62,796 bases of DNA from Sphingobacterium thalpophilum (GCA_945871875.1 CAMBYC010000002.1:1-62796), one strand, 5' to 3'; positions 9,301-19,126 are shown, counted from the stretch's first letter. Notes: generated by a model from the letters alone, not told the origin. Numbers and translations: made by a program.

Positions 9301-10004
9301 TTAGCAATGTTTCAGTAGCCGGACAAACATTCACTTGGGATTTCGGTGATGGAACAACTTATAATGGGGTAACGCCACCTATCAAAATTTATAATACACC
9401 TGGCGTTTATACCGTTACTTTAATAGCATCAGATCCAAGTACTTGTAATTTAATTGATACATCAAGTATTACCATTACAGTTCACGATAATCCATTGGCA
9501 AATTTCAGTTTTACGCCAAATCCTGGACAAGAGAATACACCTACAAGTTTTGTCAATACTTCTTCTGGGGCAACAACTTATTTTTGGTCTTTTGGAGATG
9601 GAGATACATCATTGCTAATCAATCCAATTCATCAATATACACAAACGGCATCATTTCCTGCTTGCCTTACCGCTATCAATTCATTTGGCTGTGCAGATTC
9701 AATTTGCCAGAGGGTAAGTTCAATAATTTTACCTTTAGTAGATATTCCCAATGCATTTACACCCAACTATGACGGTATAAACGATGTTGTATATGTTAGA
9801 GGATTTGGTATTGAAAAAATGAATTTGATGATTTTTAATCGCCAAGGGAAATTGGTTTTTCAATCAACCAATCAGAATATTGGGTGGGACGGATTATACA
9901 AGGGACAACTTCAGCCATTGGACACTTATGCTTACGTGTTAGAGGTACAGTTTGCTGATGGAAATAGGGTTACAAAAAAAGGGGATATAACTTTATTACG
10001 ATAA
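6321..10004 (+). CDS. giant T9SS type B adhesin (DUF7948-like, SBBP propeller, PKD)
   Basis: 1227 residues. A signal peptide is followed by an N-terminal domain beginning 'FTENKGQW' (DUF7948-like), then beta-propeller repeats of SBBP type (~280-640; recurring 'YLGGSGDD', 'YVAG', 'DFP'). Next come about four PKD domains (~790-1130) marked by 'WNFGDGSP', 'WDFGDNSP', 'WDFGDGTT' and 'WSFGDGDT'. The end is a gliding-motility-type (type B) sorting domain starting 'IPNAFTPNYDGINDV' and ending 'RVTKKGDITLLR'. Proteins of this build are exported by T9SS and stay at the surface or are released. A PorP/SprF gene follows after 18 bases, as expected for a dedicated partner. Confidence 0.9.
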   Translation: MKNNILAYCCLMAGMLIFSKSYGQSFYALDFTENKGQWSGNFNFRVEAGNGALFLEKQGFTILQHHPNDFKKINEFLHGGHSGDNNSSMMDKDRQKENLKSGIIEHTVPSSGTTDENFTIRSHSVKVHFVGSNSTPNFIPEKKREGYDNYFLGNDSTKWKSNVSAYGALLCKELYPQTDVRYYSESGKLKYDIILHPGANPSNLVMEYQGADNLKVKNNELYISTSVGTINEMSPYAYQIINGQKIEVGCKFSVKGKQVRFELSSYDKTATLVIDPMLIFASYTGSKSGNWGFTATPGNDGSFFAGGVVFNGGGYPVSPGAYQSQFKGAGALGVDVAITRFSPNGNARMYSTYLGGKDDEYPHSLFADPQGNLVILGRTSSSDFPSLSKSGNLGQTDIFVSKLNSAGTNLIGSMKIGGSGVDGANMDPSGQSSCNGLLYNYGDNSRSEVILDGNNNVYIASQTSSTDFPLVAAFQTVLGGKQDGVVLKLNPNLTAIQFSSYLGGSGDDASFVLSLNPTNNDIYVAGGTSSPNMPKASNAFAGTIDGFVSIIPNAGGSLKQTKYFGTDLLDIIYGIQFDTKGFPYIMGISLGDWTVTANAKFSNPGSKQFIAKLLPDLSNYVYSTVYGSANAIPNISPVAFLVDRCENVYVSGWGGKLNPCFGNNCFDNKTSGPLGMPITPDAIKSITDNRDFYFFVLEKDANSQLYGSYFGQSGGEGDHVDGGTSRFDKRGAIYQAICANCLGSNACPSSPITLPLPVTPGVIAPVNAALGTGSGGDCNLYAVKILFDFQGVTGGARASIDGIAYDTSGCIPLKVDFEDTIATAKSYEWNFGDGSPKLITTNTNVSHSFNTVGVFAVQLIAIDDTKCIPRDTTYIYVNARTDKAFLDFTDAKLQPCENLSFLFTNGSLSPVGKVFGVNSFVWDFGDNSPRVTTGNRPIIHKFAAAGTYTVKMLMNDTSFCNYPDSLVETLRIAPNVVSKFNSSKSGCAPYNAVFSNVSVAGQTFTWDFGDGTTYNGVTPPIKIYNTPGVYTVTLIASDPSTCNLIDTSSITITVHDNPLANFSFTPNPGQENTPTSFVNTSSGATTYFWSFGDGDTSLLINPIHQYTQTASFPACLTAINSFGCADSICQRVSSIILPLVDIPNAFTPNYDGINDVVYVRGFGIEKMNLMIFNRQGKLVFQSTNQNIGWDGLYKGQLQPLDTYAYVLEVQFADGNRVTKKGDITLLR

Positions 10005-10022
10005 TATTTTCAATCAAATCTT

Positions 10023-11054
10023 ATGAAAAAGTGGAATTTGGTGTTATTATTTTGGGGATTGGTTGGTGTGCTTCATACTGATGTGGAAGGGCAAGATTTG
10101 CACTTTTCGCAGTTTTTCAATTCCCCTTTAACCACAAATCCGGCAAATACAGGCTTTTTGCCAGATGCAGATTTTAGGGTAGGGGCACATTACAGAGAAC
10201 AATGGAAAAGTATTCCTGTGCCATATACAACCCAAAGTATTTATGGTGATGCTCAGGTTTTTAGAGATAGATTTGAAACGGGTTGGATAGGATTAGGCGG
10301 AGTATTGATGCGTGATGTTGCTGGTTCGGGTAACCTTACATCAACTAAATTTTATCTTTCTGCTGCTTATCATCAAATGTTGGGAAATACTGGATTGCTA
10401 AGTGCTGGATTCAATACAGGCTTGTCTAGCAAACGGATAGATATTTCAAAATTTACTTTCGACAACCAATGGAATGGTAAATTTTTTGATGTGCAAACAC
10501 CATCTAATGAAACCTTCGCTGCCAATAGCATGAATTATCTTGATATTCAAATCGGATTAAACTATGCTTGGTTTCCTTCAGATAAAATGTATATGCATAC
10601 CGGGTTTTCTGTACAACACGTAAACAAACCTTCTGAAACTTTTTTTACTCAAACTCCCAATTATAACAACCAAATTGCTCGTCGATACATTTATTTTGCA
10701 GATGCTGTAATCAAAGTGCAAGATAATTTAATTTTAACCCCAACAACATACTTTAGCTCACAAGCAAATGCAACCGAATTCATGTTGGGCATGCATGCAA
10801 ATTTAAATATGTCGCAACACGGTGAACAACAACTCATTGCAGGCATGTATTATCGTGGAGGTGATGCATTTATACCTATGGTAGGATACCAGTGGCAAAA
10901 TTTCCGTTTCACTTTCTCATTCGATGCAACAACTTCATATTTAAAAAATTACAACAACCAAAGCGGTGCAACTGAAATGTATCTTCAATACAATGGAGTT
11001 TATCAGAATTACAATGGAGATATAAGACAAAGCCTTTGTCCAAGTTTTAGGTAA
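10023..11054 (+). CDS. PorP/SprF family T9SS outer-membrane protein
   Basis: 343 residues with signal peptide. The family opening 'QDLHFSQFFNSPLTTNPANTGF' is very clear, followed by 'DFRVGAHYREQWKSIP', repeated barrel strands, and a C-terminal strand with 'RFTFSFDATTSYL'. The protein ends '..QSLCPSFR', like the second copy's 'KVRCPRF'. PorP/SprF proteins are barrels needed for T9SS function or surface attachment of particular type B cargo. It lies 18 bases after the adhesin, in one operon. Which cargo it serves is inferred from position. Confidence 0.93.
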   Translation: MKKWNLVLLFWGLVGVLHTDVEGQDLHFSQFFNSPLTTNPANTGFLPDADFRVGAHYREQWKSIPVPYTTQSIYGDAQVFRDRFETGWIGLGGVLMRDVAGSGNLTSTKFYLSAAYHQMLGNTGLLSAGFNTGLSSKRIDISKFTFDNQWNGKFFDVQTPSNETFAANSMNYLDIQIGLNYAWFPSDKMYMHTGFSVQHVNKPSETFFTQTPNYNNQIARRYIYFADAVIKVQDNLILTPTTYFSSQANATEFMLGMHANLNMSQHGEQQLIAGMYYRGGDAFIPMVGYQWQNFRFTFSFDATTSYLKNYNNQSGATEMYLQYNGVYQNYNGDIRQSLCPSFR

Positions 11055-11089
11055 TGAATTACTAAATAGATTAATCTTTTGCAAAATTC

Positions 11090-11119
11090 TTTGGTTTTCG
11101 CGGCATTGATTTAATTTCG
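11090..11119 (+). promoter_or_regulatory. promoter for the FAD-oxidase gene
   Basis: TTG at 11091-11093, an 18-base spacer, then TAATTTCG at 11112-11119, one base off TAnnTTTG. The start codon follows at 11131, so the leader is very short and A-rich. Confidence 0.5.
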
Positions 11120-11130
11120 CAAAAAAAATT

Positions 11131-12549
11131 ATGCCTGCTAAAAATATATATGGGAAATTAACTACTGAGATTGTAGAAGCATTTAAAGAAATCATTGGCA
11201 GTCAATATGTTTTATTGGATGAAGAATCTTTTGAAAAATATGGAAAAGACGAAACCGAGGATTTGTTTTTCCCACCAGAAGTGGTATTAAAACCCCGCAC
11301 CACAGAGGAAATTAGTAAGATTTTAAAAATTTGTAATGAGGCAATGTTGCATGTTACACCCCGTGGAGCTGGAACTGGTTTAAGTGGTGGTGCATTGCCA
11401 CACCTTGGTGGTGTACTATTGAGCATGGAAAGATTTAACACCATTATTGAAATAGACGAAAAAAATTTCCAAGTAACGGTTGAACCTGGGGTAATTACTG
11501 AAGTACTTCAAAATGCGGTTAAAGAAAAAGGGTTATTTTATCCGCCAGACCCTGCCAGTAAAGGATCTTGTTTTATTGGGGGAAATATTTCTGAAAATAG
11601 CGGAGGCCCTAAAGCTGTAAAATATGGAGTTGTAAAAGATTATGTTCTAAATCTTGAAGTTGTTTTGGCAAACGGAGAAGTGCTTTGGACGGGCTCTAAC
11701 GTATTGAAAAATGCAACAGGCTATAATCTTACCCAATTAATTGTAGGCAGTGAAGGCACTTTAGGCATTGTAACCCAAATTGTATTGCGGCTGATTCCTG
11801 CACCAAAATACGACTTACTCATGTTGGTGCCTTTCCATTCTGTTGAACAAGCCGGTGAAGCCGTAAATGCAATTTTTAAAGCAGGATTCACACCAAGTGC
11901 TCTTGAATTGGTGGAAATTAACGCATTAAACATAGTAAGTGAATTCCTTGGAAGCACAGCCGTAAAAGTTACCCCCGAAACGGAAGCTCATCTTATTATT
12001 GAAACCGATGGAAACAGCATGGACACCCTCACAGACGAAATGGAAGCCATCGCTAATCTTCTACTAAACTACGAAATTGGTGAAATCTATTTCGCAGATG
12101 ATGCACAACAAAAAGCTGAACTTTGGAAATTGCGCCGTAGAGTTGCAGAAGCTGTAAAATTAGTGGGTTATTCTATCGAGGAAGATACTGTTGTTCCAAG
12201 AGCTGCTTTGCCTGATCTAATTAGAGGAGTGAAAAAATTAGGATTAGATTTTAACTTTGATGTGGTTTGTTATGGGCATGCCGGCGATGGAAATTTACAC
12301 ATAAGAATTAGAAAAGAAGGCATTCCCAATAGCCATAATATTCCAGAGATGACAGAAATCCTAAGGAGTATGTTCAATTTGGTGAAAAGCCTTGGTGGCA
12401 CAATCAGCGGCGAACACGGCATCGGGTTGATTCAAAAACCATATATGGATATCGTGTTTACTGAAGCCCAATTTAGATTGATGAAAGGCATTAAATTAGC
12501 ATTTGACCCCAATCAAATTTTAAATAAAGGAAAAATCTTCGACTTTTAA
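11131..12549 (+). CDS. glcD: FAD-linked oxidase, glycolate/D-lactate dehydrogenase type (GlcD)
   Basis: 472 residues, full length for GlcD-like flavoproteins. The FAD-binding PCMH domain (~50-220) contains 'PRGAGTGLSGGALPHLGG', 'DPASKGSCFIGGNISENSGG' and 'GSEGTLGIVTQ'. The C-terminal domain has 'CYGHAGDGNLHIRI' and 'GGTISGEHGIG', which hold active-site histidines in the family. These enzymes oxidise 2-hydroxy acids (glycolate, D-lactate, D-2-hydroxyglutarate). The partner subunits GlcE/GlcF are absent, so this is probably a single-subunit D-2-hydroxyacid dehydrogenase. A Na+/solute symporter gene follows after 42 bases and could import the substrate (inference). Confidence 0.88.
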   Translation: MPAKNIYGKLTTEIVEAFKEIIGSQYVLLDEESFEKYGKDETEDLFFPPEVVLKPRTTEEISKILKICNEAMLHVTPRGAGTGLSGGALPHLGGVLLSMERFNTIIEIDEKNFQVTVEPGVITEVLQNAVKEKGLFYPPDPASKGSCFIGGNISENSGGPKAVKYGVVKDYVLNLEVVLANGEVLWTGSNVLKNATGYNLTQLIVGSEGTLGIVTQIVLRLIPAPKYDLLMLVPFHSVEQAGEAVNAIFKAGFTPSALELVEINALNIVSEFLGSTAVKVTPETEAHLIIETDGNSMDTLTDEMEAIANLLLNYEIGEIYFADDAQQKAELWKLRRRVAEAVKLVGYSIEEDTVVPRAALPDLIRGVKKLGLDFNFDVVCYGHAGDGNLHIRIRKEGIPNSHNIPEMTEILRSMFNLVKSLGGTISGEHGIGLIQKPYMDIVFTEAQFRLMKGIKLAFDPNQILNKGKIFDF

Positions 12550-12591
12550 ATCAAAGTTTAAGCTTAATTTCCCAACCTAACTCCATAAAAT

Positions 12592-14037
12592 ATGTCACCT
12601 ACCGTATTGTTTAGTTTTGTAATAGCTTATTTTTTACTATTGCTTACCGTTGCTTGGTTTACTTCAAGAAATTCCACAAACGAATCTTTTTTTATAGGAA
12701 ATAAAAATTCTAACTGGTTTTTGGTAGCCTTTGGAATGATTGGTACATCACTATCTGGTGTAACTTTTATAAGTGTTCCTGGAGCTGTTGGATTAAATGG
12801 TTTTGCATATTTTCAAATTGTAATAGGTTATTTAATAGGCTATTGTGCCGTTGCATTGGTTTTATTGCCTTTGTATTATAAACTAAACCTCACATCTATT
12901 TACAATTATCTAAGCAATCGTTTAGGATTTGCATCTTACAAAACAGGAGCATCTTTTTTCATATTGTCAAGAACCCTTGGTGCAACTGCACGTTTGTATT
13001 TGGTTGTAAAAGTTTTGCAAGATGCTATACTCAGTAGCTTTGGCATCCCTTTTTGGGTGTCTGCACTCATTATACTTGTGATGATTTTACTCTATACTTT
13101 TGAAGGTGGTGTAAAAACCATTGTTTGGACCGACACACTTCAAACTACTGGAATGCTTTTGGGATTGATTATTTGCATAATATATTTATTAAAAAGCTTG
13201 AATTTTGATGTTTCTAGTGCTTGGAATGCTATTAGCGAAAAAGGATATACAAATATCTTCAATACCAACCCGCTTTCTAAAACATTTTTCCTCAAACAAA
13301 TTATTGCTGGCGCGTTTATTACCATAACCATGACGGGTATGGACCAAGAAATGATGCAGAAAAATATTAGTGTTAAAACTTTGGGAGGTTCTCAAAAAAA
13401 CATGTTGACTTTTTCAATCATCTTGTTGGTGGTAAATTTGTTGTTCTTGTTTTTAGGCGGATTGTTGTATTTGTTTGCCGTTTCAAAAGGGGTAACGGCA
13501 ACTGGCGACCAAATTTTCCCCGTTGTAGCTTTGCAATATATGCCCGCCGGGATTTCTGTTATTTTCATACTAGCTCTAATTTCTGCACTGTTCCCAAGTG
13601 CAGATGGTGCAATTACAGCATTAACTTCATCTTTTTGTATTGATATAATAGGAATTCAGCGCAACGAAGGGTTGAACGATAAACAGCGTAAGAAAACTCG
13701 TCAAATTGTACACTTGGTATTTAGCGGTATCTTTTTATTGCTGGTAATGGTGTTTTATGAGTTGAATAATTCTAGCATGATTGGAGTGATTTTAAAGATT
13801 GCAGGATATACCTATGGTCCGATTTTAGGGTTGTTTAGTTTTGGAATTTTAACCAAAAGACAGGTTAAGGACAATTGGGTTCCATTGATAGCAATTTTGT
13901 CGCCATTAATTTGTTTTTTCTTGGATATGTACCAGCAAAACTTGTTTGGCAAGTTTGAAATTGGTCTTGAACTTTTGGTTATCAACGGATTGTTAACCTT
14001 TGTTGGATTGTTAATTGTTTCAAGAAAATCTAAATAA
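12592..14037 (+). CDS. sodium:solute symporter (SSS family)
   Basis: 481 residues with about 13 hydrophobic segments across the whole length, the LeuT-fold SSS arrangement. Recognisable stretches are 'WFLVAFGMIGTSLSGVTFI' in TM1-2, 'TFEGGVKTIVWTDTLQT' and 'TMTGMDQEMMQKNISVKT'. It lies in the inner membrane and couples Na+ entry to uptake of a small organic molecule. The Bacteroidota members are often annotated only as 'sodium:solute symporter'. The substrate is not readable from sequence; the upstream FAD oxidase hints at a hydroxy acid, and this is weak. Confidence 0.9.
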   Translation: MSPTVLFSFVIAYFLLLLTVAWFTSRNSTNESFFIGNKNSNWFLVAFGMIGTSLSGVTFISVPGAVGLNGFAYFQIVIGYLIGYCAVALVLLPLYYKLNLTSIYNYLSNRLGFASYKTGASFFILSRTLGATARLYLVVKVLQDAILSSFGIPFWVSALIILVMILLYTFEGGVKTIVWTDTLQTTGMLLGLIICIIYLLKSLNFDVSSAWNAISEKGYTNIFNTNPLSKTFFLKQIIAGAFITITMTGMDQEMMQKNISVKTLGGSQKNMLTFSIILLVVNLLFLFLGGLLYLFAVSKGVTATGDQIFPVVALQYMPAGISVIFILALISALFPSADGAITALTSSFCIDIIGIQRNEGLNDKQRKKTRQIVHLVFSGIFLLLVMVFYELNNSSMIGVILKIAGYTYGPILGLFSFGILTKRQVKDNWVPLIAILSPLICFFLDMYQQNLFGKFEIGLELLVINGLLTFVGLLIVSRKSK

Positions 14038-14051
14038 CGGGCTTGATTTCT

Positions 14052-14059
14052 TACTTTTG
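14052..14059 (+). promoter_or_regulatory. -7 box TACTTTTG
   Basis: Exact TAnnTTTG match 26 bases upstream of the O-methyltransferase ATG at 14086. No convincing -33 TTG at 17-18 bases. Confidence 0.4.
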
Positions 14060-14085
14060 TAAAAAATATTTCACATTTGGAGTGG

Positions 14086-14715
14086 ATGCCTCAAAATTTA
14101 GTTGATTACGCTGATAAATATAGTGCTACTGAAGATGAGCTTTTAGTAGAAATTGAAACTTTTACGAACCTTAGCCATCCAGAACCTTGGATGATTTGCG
14201 GTAAAGTACAGGGTAATTTTCTAAAGATGATTAGTTGTATGTTAAGGCCTGAAAATGTTTTGGAAATTGGAACATTAACGGGTTACAGTGCAATTTGTTT
14301 GGCAGAGGGGATGACTAAAAATGGCAAATTACATACTATTGAAAAACGTGAAAAAGACGCAGAGGCAGCACAAGTTTTTTTTGATAAGAGTAGGTTTGCA
14401 AATCAAATTAAACTCCACATTGGAGAGGCATTAGAAATTATTCCAACATTGGAAAATACTTGGGATCTTATTTTTATTGATGCAGATAAAGTAAGTTATA
14501 TTAAATATTACGAAATGTTATTGCCATATCTCCGTAAAGGTGGAATAATAATTGCAGATAATGTGCTTTTCCATGGTCAAGTATTGGAAGATCCAATTAA
14601 AGGGAAAAATGCAAAGGCGATTCACCAATTTAATGAATATGTGCATGCTGATGAAAGAGTATCACAAGTATTGTTAACTGTTAGAGATGGTTTGTTGTTG
14701 ATTATGAAAAAGTAA
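14086..14715 (+). CDS. class I SAM-dependent O-methyltransferase
   Basis: 209 residues from the ATG at 14086; a TTG nine bases upstream is less likely. The SAM site is 'VLEIGTLTGYSAICLAEG'. The metal/catechol-type acidic motif is 'DLIFIDADK', and 'ADNVLFHGQV' matches the third conserved segment of the COMT/CCoAMT-like family 3 methyltransferases. These are soluble, Mg2+-dependent enzymes that methylate hydroxyl groups of small phenolic or related acceptors. The acceptor is unknown. The next gene starts 11 bases after the stop, so co-transcription is likely. Confidence 0.9.
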   Translation: MPQNLVDYADKYSATEDELLVEIETFTNLSHPEPWMICGKVQGNFLKMISCMLRPENVLEIGTLTGYSAICLAEGMTKNGKLHTIEKREKDAEAAQVFFDKSRFANQIKLHIGEALEIIPTLENTWDLIFIDADKVSYIKYYEMLLPYLRKGGIIIADNVLFHGQVLEDPIKGKNAKAIHQFNEYVHADERVSQVLLTVRDGLLLIMKK

Positions 14716-14726
14716 ATCTTTTAAAT

Positions 14727-15590
14727 ATGCGGAAAAACATTTTTTTAGTTATTTTAATGCTCGTATTGTTTAGTGTGAAAAATATTGCACAAGTGCGTTC
14801 TGTTGCAATATATGAATACATAAATACCTATCAAGAATTAGCCATTGAAGAAATGAAAAGATCTGGCGTGCCTGCTTCCATCACTTTGGCTCAAGGCATA
14901 TTAGAAACAGACGCGGGAAAAAGCGATTTGGTTTTATCGTCAAACAACCACTTTGGAATTAAGTGTAAGTCTATTTGGAAAGGAGAAAAAGTATATCATG
15001 ATGATGACAGTAAGGGCGAATGTTTTAGGAAATATCCCAAGGCAGAAGATTCTTATATGGATCACTCCGATTATTTGCGAAGTGGCACTCGCTATGCTTC
15101 TCTTTTTAAATTGGATGCGGAAAACTATAAAGGCTGGGCAAAAGGATTAAAAGCCGCAGGTTATGCTACCAATCCCCGTTATGCTGATGTTTTAATCAAT
15201 TATATTGAGAAGTATAACCTAAATCAATATACTTTAATTGCAATGGGTAAGCTTGAACCCATTGCTGCCGATAGCTCAATAGTTGCAGTTGCAAACAGAT
15301 CAGAAATAGAAACACAATCGCAAGGAACTCAATTTCTTGAAAATATCGCTTTATCTACAGGTAATGAAACCAATTCCACTGTTAAGTATGTATCCGTAAA
15401 TCATCAAAAAACAGTTAAAAATGAACCACAACAGAAAGAGATTAAAAAAATTAAACATATCGTAAAACGAAATGATACATTGTCTGCAATTACAAAAAAA
15501 TATGGAGTAAGTAAATCTTTAGTTGCAGAATGGAATAATTTAAAAAGAAGTAAGCTAAGAGTTGGACAAGAATTAGTAATCTACAAATAA
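14727..15590 (+). CDS. glucosaminidase-LysM cell-wall hydrolase
   Basis: 287 residues. A signal peptide (to ~21) is followed by a glucosaminidase domain (~30-170) with 'ITLAQGILETDAGKSDLV', where the Glu of 'LETDAG' is the expected catalytic acid, then 'NNHFGIKCK' and 'GYATNPRYADVLINYIEKYNL'. After a low-complexity linker there is one LysM domain (~242-287), 'IVKRNDTLSAITKKYG' to 'LRVGQELVIYK'. It should cleave peptidoglycan glycan strands in the periplasm, with LysM binding the wall. The layout resembles flagellar/FlgJ-type and Bacteroidota autolysin proteins. Confidence 0.9.
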   Translation: MRKNIFLVILMLVLFSVKNIAQVRSVAIYEYINTYQELAIEEMKRSGVPASITLAQGILETDAGKSDLVLSSNNHFGIKCKSIWKGEKVYHDDDSKGECFRKYPKAEDSYMDHSDYLRSGTRYASLFKLDAENYKGWAKGLKAAGYATNPRYADVLINYIEKYNLNQYTLIAMGKLEPIAADSSIVAVANRSEIETQSQGTQFLENIALSTGNETNSTVKYVSVNHQKTVKNEPQQKEIKKIKHIVKRNDTLSAITKKYGVSKSLVAEWNNLKRSKLRVGQELVIYK

Positions 15591-15619
15591 TAAACAATCA
15601 ATAATAAATAATTGTTTTG

Positions 15620-16156
15620 ATGCAAACGGTTACGGTAAACAATAAAATCTTCACTTCTTACATTTCGGCTGAGGAAATCCAACAAGCAAATGAAAGGCTT
15701 TCAAAAGAAATAGCTGTAGATTATACTGATAAAAAGCCATTGTTTATTGCCATTTTGAACGGTTCTTTTATGTTTGCATCGGATTTATTTAAGTTGATAA
15801 ATTTTCCTGCAGAAATATGTTTTATCAAATTGGCTTCTTATAAAGGCACGAAATCTACTGGAAATGTTATAACTTCAATAGGATTAGATATTGACTTGCA
15901 TAATCGACATGTGATATTGTTAGAAGATATTATTGATACAGGGAAAACGCTTCATTCTTTTTTACCACAGTTGATACACATGCAGCCATTGTCTTTAAAA
16001 GTCTGTGTATTGTTGCACAAACCAGAATGTACTGTTAATCCTGTAACTATTGATTACTTAGGTTTTTCGATTCCAGATCGTTTTGTAGTTGGCTATGGTC
16101 TTGATTATGATGGTTTTGGAAGAAATTTGCCTGAAATTTATCAATTGGCAGATTAA
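15620..16156 (+). CDS. hpt: hypoxanthine phosphoribosyltransferase
   Basis: 178 residues, normal size. The PRPP-binding loop 'VILLEDIIDTGKTLH' is unmistakable, and 'LNGSFMFASDLF' supplies the first PPi loop. 'PDRFVVGYGLDYDGFGRNLPEIY' is the family C-terminus with the purine-binding segment. The enzyme salvages hypoxanthine/guanine to IMP/GMP in the cytoplasm. The TTG three bases upstream of ATG 15620 is also possible but less likely. The VWA gene starts 7 bases after the stop. Confidence 0.94.
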   Translation: MQTVTVNNKIFTSYISAEEIQQANERLSKEIAVDYTDKKPLFIAILNGSFMFASDLFKLINFPAEICFIKLASYKGTKSTGNVITSIGLDIDLHNRHVILLEDIIDTGKTLHSFLPQLIHMQPLSLKVCVLLHKPECTVNPVTIDYLGFSIPDRFVVGYGLDYDGFGRNLPEIYQLAD

Positions 16157-16163
16157 ATATTAA

Positions 16164-17942
16164 ATGATGAAGTTTGGCATCATATTTATTTTTATAATTG
16201 GTTTGACATTTGTAAAAACTGTCAATGCTCAATTTTATATTAGGGGAGAAGTGCTGAATGAAAAATCTGAAGGGCTTCAAAATGTAAAAATTATTGTTCA
16301 TTCTACAGGTTTACTTTATAACTCTGGTTCAGAAGGTGCTTTTGGGATTTTAGGAGCTAATCAAAATGATAGTTTAAGTTTTTATCTGGATGGTTATGAA
16401 GCACTTCATGTTAGAGTTAATACTGCTAATTATGTAAAAGTTAACTTGAAGATGAAAGCTTTTACTGCTAGTTTACAACATCAAGCATTAGTTTCAATTG
16501 CAGGTGATTTAGACAAAGGATTGAACCAAAAGAGAACGGTTGGTGAAGAAACATACTCAGCAAGTCTTGAAAATCGATTCATCTCAACCCAAATATACCC
16601 TTCTACAAGTTTTGTTCCCAATGGAAACCGTGCATCTTACAGCAACATTAGACGTTTTATTAATACAAATAGCATCATTCCAACCGATGGCGTTAGAATT
16701 GAAGAAATGCTTAACTATTTTAATTTTACGAATAAAACTCCTCTACCTGATAGTATTTTTGGATTGCAAAATACGCTTACCAATTGCCCTTGGAATCCAG
16801 AAAATCAGTTATTTTTTGTACAGTTAAATGCTAAAAAAGTTGATTTGAGAAAGGTGCCACCCAGTAATTTGGTTTTTCTTATCGACGTTTCTGGATCAAT
16901 GGATATGCCAAATCGGTTGCCATTATTAAAATCTTCTTTTCAAAAATTGGTGCAAAACCTGCGTACTATTGATACACTTTCTATTGTGGTATATGGGGGT
17001 GTTGTAGGTGTAATGTTGCCTCCTACAAGTGGTGCTGAAAAGGCTAAAATACTTGAAGCTATTGAGGCACTTACACCAGAAGGGAGTACACCTGGGGAAG
17101 CAGGAATTACTCAAGCTTATCGTTTAGCTAGAAATCAATTTATTAAGGGTGGGAACAATCGTATCATTTTGGCAACAGATGGCGATTTTAATGTTGGACA
17201 AACAACAGAAAAGGAACTCGATGAAATGATTTCACGAGAAAGAAATTCAGGTATTTACTTAACCTGTTTAGGCGTTGGTATGGGTAATTATAAAGATTCT
17301 AAAATTGAAATTCTTGCCAAAAAGGGTAATGGGAATTTTGCTTATTTAGATACCGAAGAAGAAGGTGAGAAGGTTTTGGTGAAAGAATTTACACAAACAC
17401 TTTATTCAGTTGCTGATGATGTATTTATAAATATTAAGTTCAATCCCGATTTTGTTAAAAGGTATAGATTAATTGGTTTCGACAACAAACGTAAAGCTCT
17501 CGAAGATTCTACGAGTATTTTGGAAGGAGGTGAAATTGGATCAGGAAATACAATGACAGCAATTTTTGAAATTGAACCTGCTCGAAGTCCTTCTTTTAAT
17601 TCTTTAAACCTTATTACAAATAATCCTTTTGCAACTACAAAAATACACTACAAGCTTCCACAAAAAAAAGAATCAAAATATAGTAACTTTATAGCTACTT
17701 ACAATTTTGAACCATATCAAACAATACCGCAAGAACTTAAATTTGCATCGTCTGTTGCGTTGTTCGGATCTATATTAAAACAATCAGATTTTACATCAAA
17801 CGCCAAATGGGAGGAGCTTATAAAAATGACTGAAGAAAGTATTGATGGCATCAATTTAGTACAAAAACAATTTTTGGACTTAGTAATTAAAGCCCAAAAA
17901 TTGTATTCACCTCCAAAAAAGAAAAAGATAATCGGTTTTTAA
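16164..17942 (+). CDS. VWA-domain protein (YfbK-like) with carboxypeptidase-regulatory N-terminus
   Basis: 592 residues. A signal peptide ends near 'TVNAQ'. A short carboxypeptidase-regulatory-like beta domain (~23-100) precedes the YfbK-type N-terminal segment '[20 protein letters not shown]' (~155-205). The VWA domain (~228-400) has an intact MIDAS 'IDVSGSMD' and '[10 protein letters not shown]'. The rest matches the YfbK C-terminal region (DUF3520) but looks short. It is probably a periplasmic or outer-membrane-associated metal-dependent adhesion protein. The role is unknown; a TonB-box-like N-terminal fold suggests surface assembly. The stop overlaps the convergent dnaJ stop by two bases. 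Confidence 0.85.
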   Translation: MMKFGIIFIFIIGLTFVKTVNAQFYIRGEVLNEKSEGLQNVKIIVHSTGLLYNSGSEGAFGILGANQNDSLSFYLDGYEALHVRVNTANYVKVNLKMKAFTASLQHQALVSIAGDLDKGLNQKRTVGEETYSASLENRFISTQIYPSTSFVPNGNRASYSNIRRFINTNSIIPTDGVRIEEMLNYFNFTNKTPLPDSIFGLQNTLTNCPWNPENQLFFVQLNAKKVDLRKVPPSNLVFLIDVSGSMDMPNRLPLLKSSFQKLVQNLRTIDTLSIVVYGGVVGVMLPPTSGAEKAKILEAIEALTPEGSTPGEAGITQAYRLARNQFIKGGNNRIILATDGDFNVGQTTEKELDEMISRERNSGIYLTCLGVGMGNYKDSKIEILAKKGNGNFAYLDTEEEGEKVLVKEFTQTLYSVADDVFINIKFNPDFVKRYRLIGFDNKRKALEDSTSILEGGEIGSGNTMTAIFEIEPARSPSFNSLNLITNNPFATTKIHYKLPQKKESKYSNFIATYNFEPYQTIPQELKFASSVALFGSILKQSDFTSNAKWEELIKMTEESIDGINLVQKQFLDLVIKAQKLYSPPKKKKIIGF

Positions 17943-19108
17943 CCAAACATCTCTTTAACTCTTTCAAAAAAGCTTTTATCGTTTTTATCAGGTTTAGGTT
18001 CAAAATTAGAAGAAGTTTGCATTTTCTCTACCATACCCTTTTCATCTGTTGTAAGGTTTTGAGGAACCCAAACATTTACATGAATAAGTTGATCGCCTTT
18101 TTCATAATTGTTGTTCACTTCAGGGAATCCTTTGCCTTTTAATCTGAATATTTTACCACCTTGAGTGCCTTGAGGGATTTTAATTTTTGCCTTACCATCT
18201 ATTGTAGGAATTTCAACCTGTGTGCCAAAAACAGCTTCAGGGAATGAAATAAACAAATCATAAACAACATTTAATCCATCTCTTTGCAAATGCGGATGTG
18301 CTTCTTCCTCAATTAAAATGATTAGATCACCTGGAGGACCTCCTTTTTCACCTATATTTCCTCTTCCGCTTAAATTTAGTTGCATGCCTTCTTGAACGCC
18401 TGCCGGAATATCAAGGGTTACAGTTTCTTCGCCATAAACTCTGCCATCACCTTTACAAGTAGTACATTTTGCAGTTATAATATTTCCATCACCATTACAA
18501 GTTGGACAAGCAGTTACCGTTTGCATCTGACCTAAAAAAGTATTGGTTACTTTTCTTACTTGTCCGCTACCACCACATGTTCCGCATGATTGAAAAGACG
18601 ATTTGTCTTTAGCACCATTTCCCCCGCAGGTTGAGCAAGAAATATGTTTTTTTACTTTTACAGTTTTTGAAGCTCCTTTTGCAATTTCTTCAAAGTTTAA
18701 TTTGAGTTTAATCCTCAAGTTAGAACCTCTAATTCCCCTAGATCTTCCTCCAGATTGTCCTCTTCTTCCCTGGCCACCAAAGAAATCTCCAAAAACATCT
18801 TCCCCAAAAACATCTCCAAAATTGCTGAATATATCATCCATATTCATGCCGCCTCTACCGCCGCCACCTGGTCTGCCAGCACCTGATACGCCTGCATGCC
18901 CATATCTGTCGTATTGGGCTTTCTTATCTTGATCACTTAAAACTTCATAAGCTTCAGCAGCTTCTTTAAATTTGTCTTCGGCTACTTTATCTCCAGGGTT
19001 TCTATCTGGGTGAAATTGCATCGCAACTTTTCGATATGCTTTTTTTATCTCGTCTGCGGAAGCTGTTTTAGCCACTCCTAAAATTTCGTAAAAATCTCTT
19101 TTGCTCAT
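17939..19108 (-). CDS. dnaJ: chaperone DnaJ
   Basis: 389 residues, full class I DnaJ. The J domain (1-70) contains the HPD motif in 'QFHPDRNPG', followed by a Gly/Phe-rich linker (~75-130). Four zinc-finger repeats are intact: 'CSTCGGNG', 'CGTCGGSG', 'CPTCNGDG', 'CTTCKGDG'. The C-terminal substrate-binding domain includes 'VQIPTIDG'-type strands ('[19 protein letters not shown]'). It delivers unfolded clients to DnaK and stimulates its ATPase. It follows grpE by 18 bases. dnaK is not in the window. Confidence 0.97.
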   Translation of the reverse strand: MSKRDFYEILGVAKTASADEIKKAYRKVAMQFHPDRNPGDKVAEDKFKEAAEAYEVLSDQDKKAQYDRYGHAGVSGAGRPGGGGRGGMNMDDIFSNFGDVFGEDVFGDFFGGQGRRGQSGGRSRGIRGSNLRIKLKLNFEEIAKGASKTVKVKKHISCSTCGGNGAKDKSSFQSCGTCGGSGQVRKVTNTFLGQMQTVTACPTCNGDGNIITAKCTTCKGDGRVYGEETVTLDIPAGVQEGMQLNLSGRGNIGEKGGPPGDLIILIEEEAHPHLQRDGLNVVYDLFISFPEAVFGTQVEIPTIDGKAKIKIPQGTQGGKIFRLKGKGFPEVNNNYEKGDQLIHVNVWVPQNLTTDEKGMVEKMQTSSNFEPKPDKNDKSFFERVKEMFG

Positions 19109-19126
19109 AATGTGAATGAATGTTGC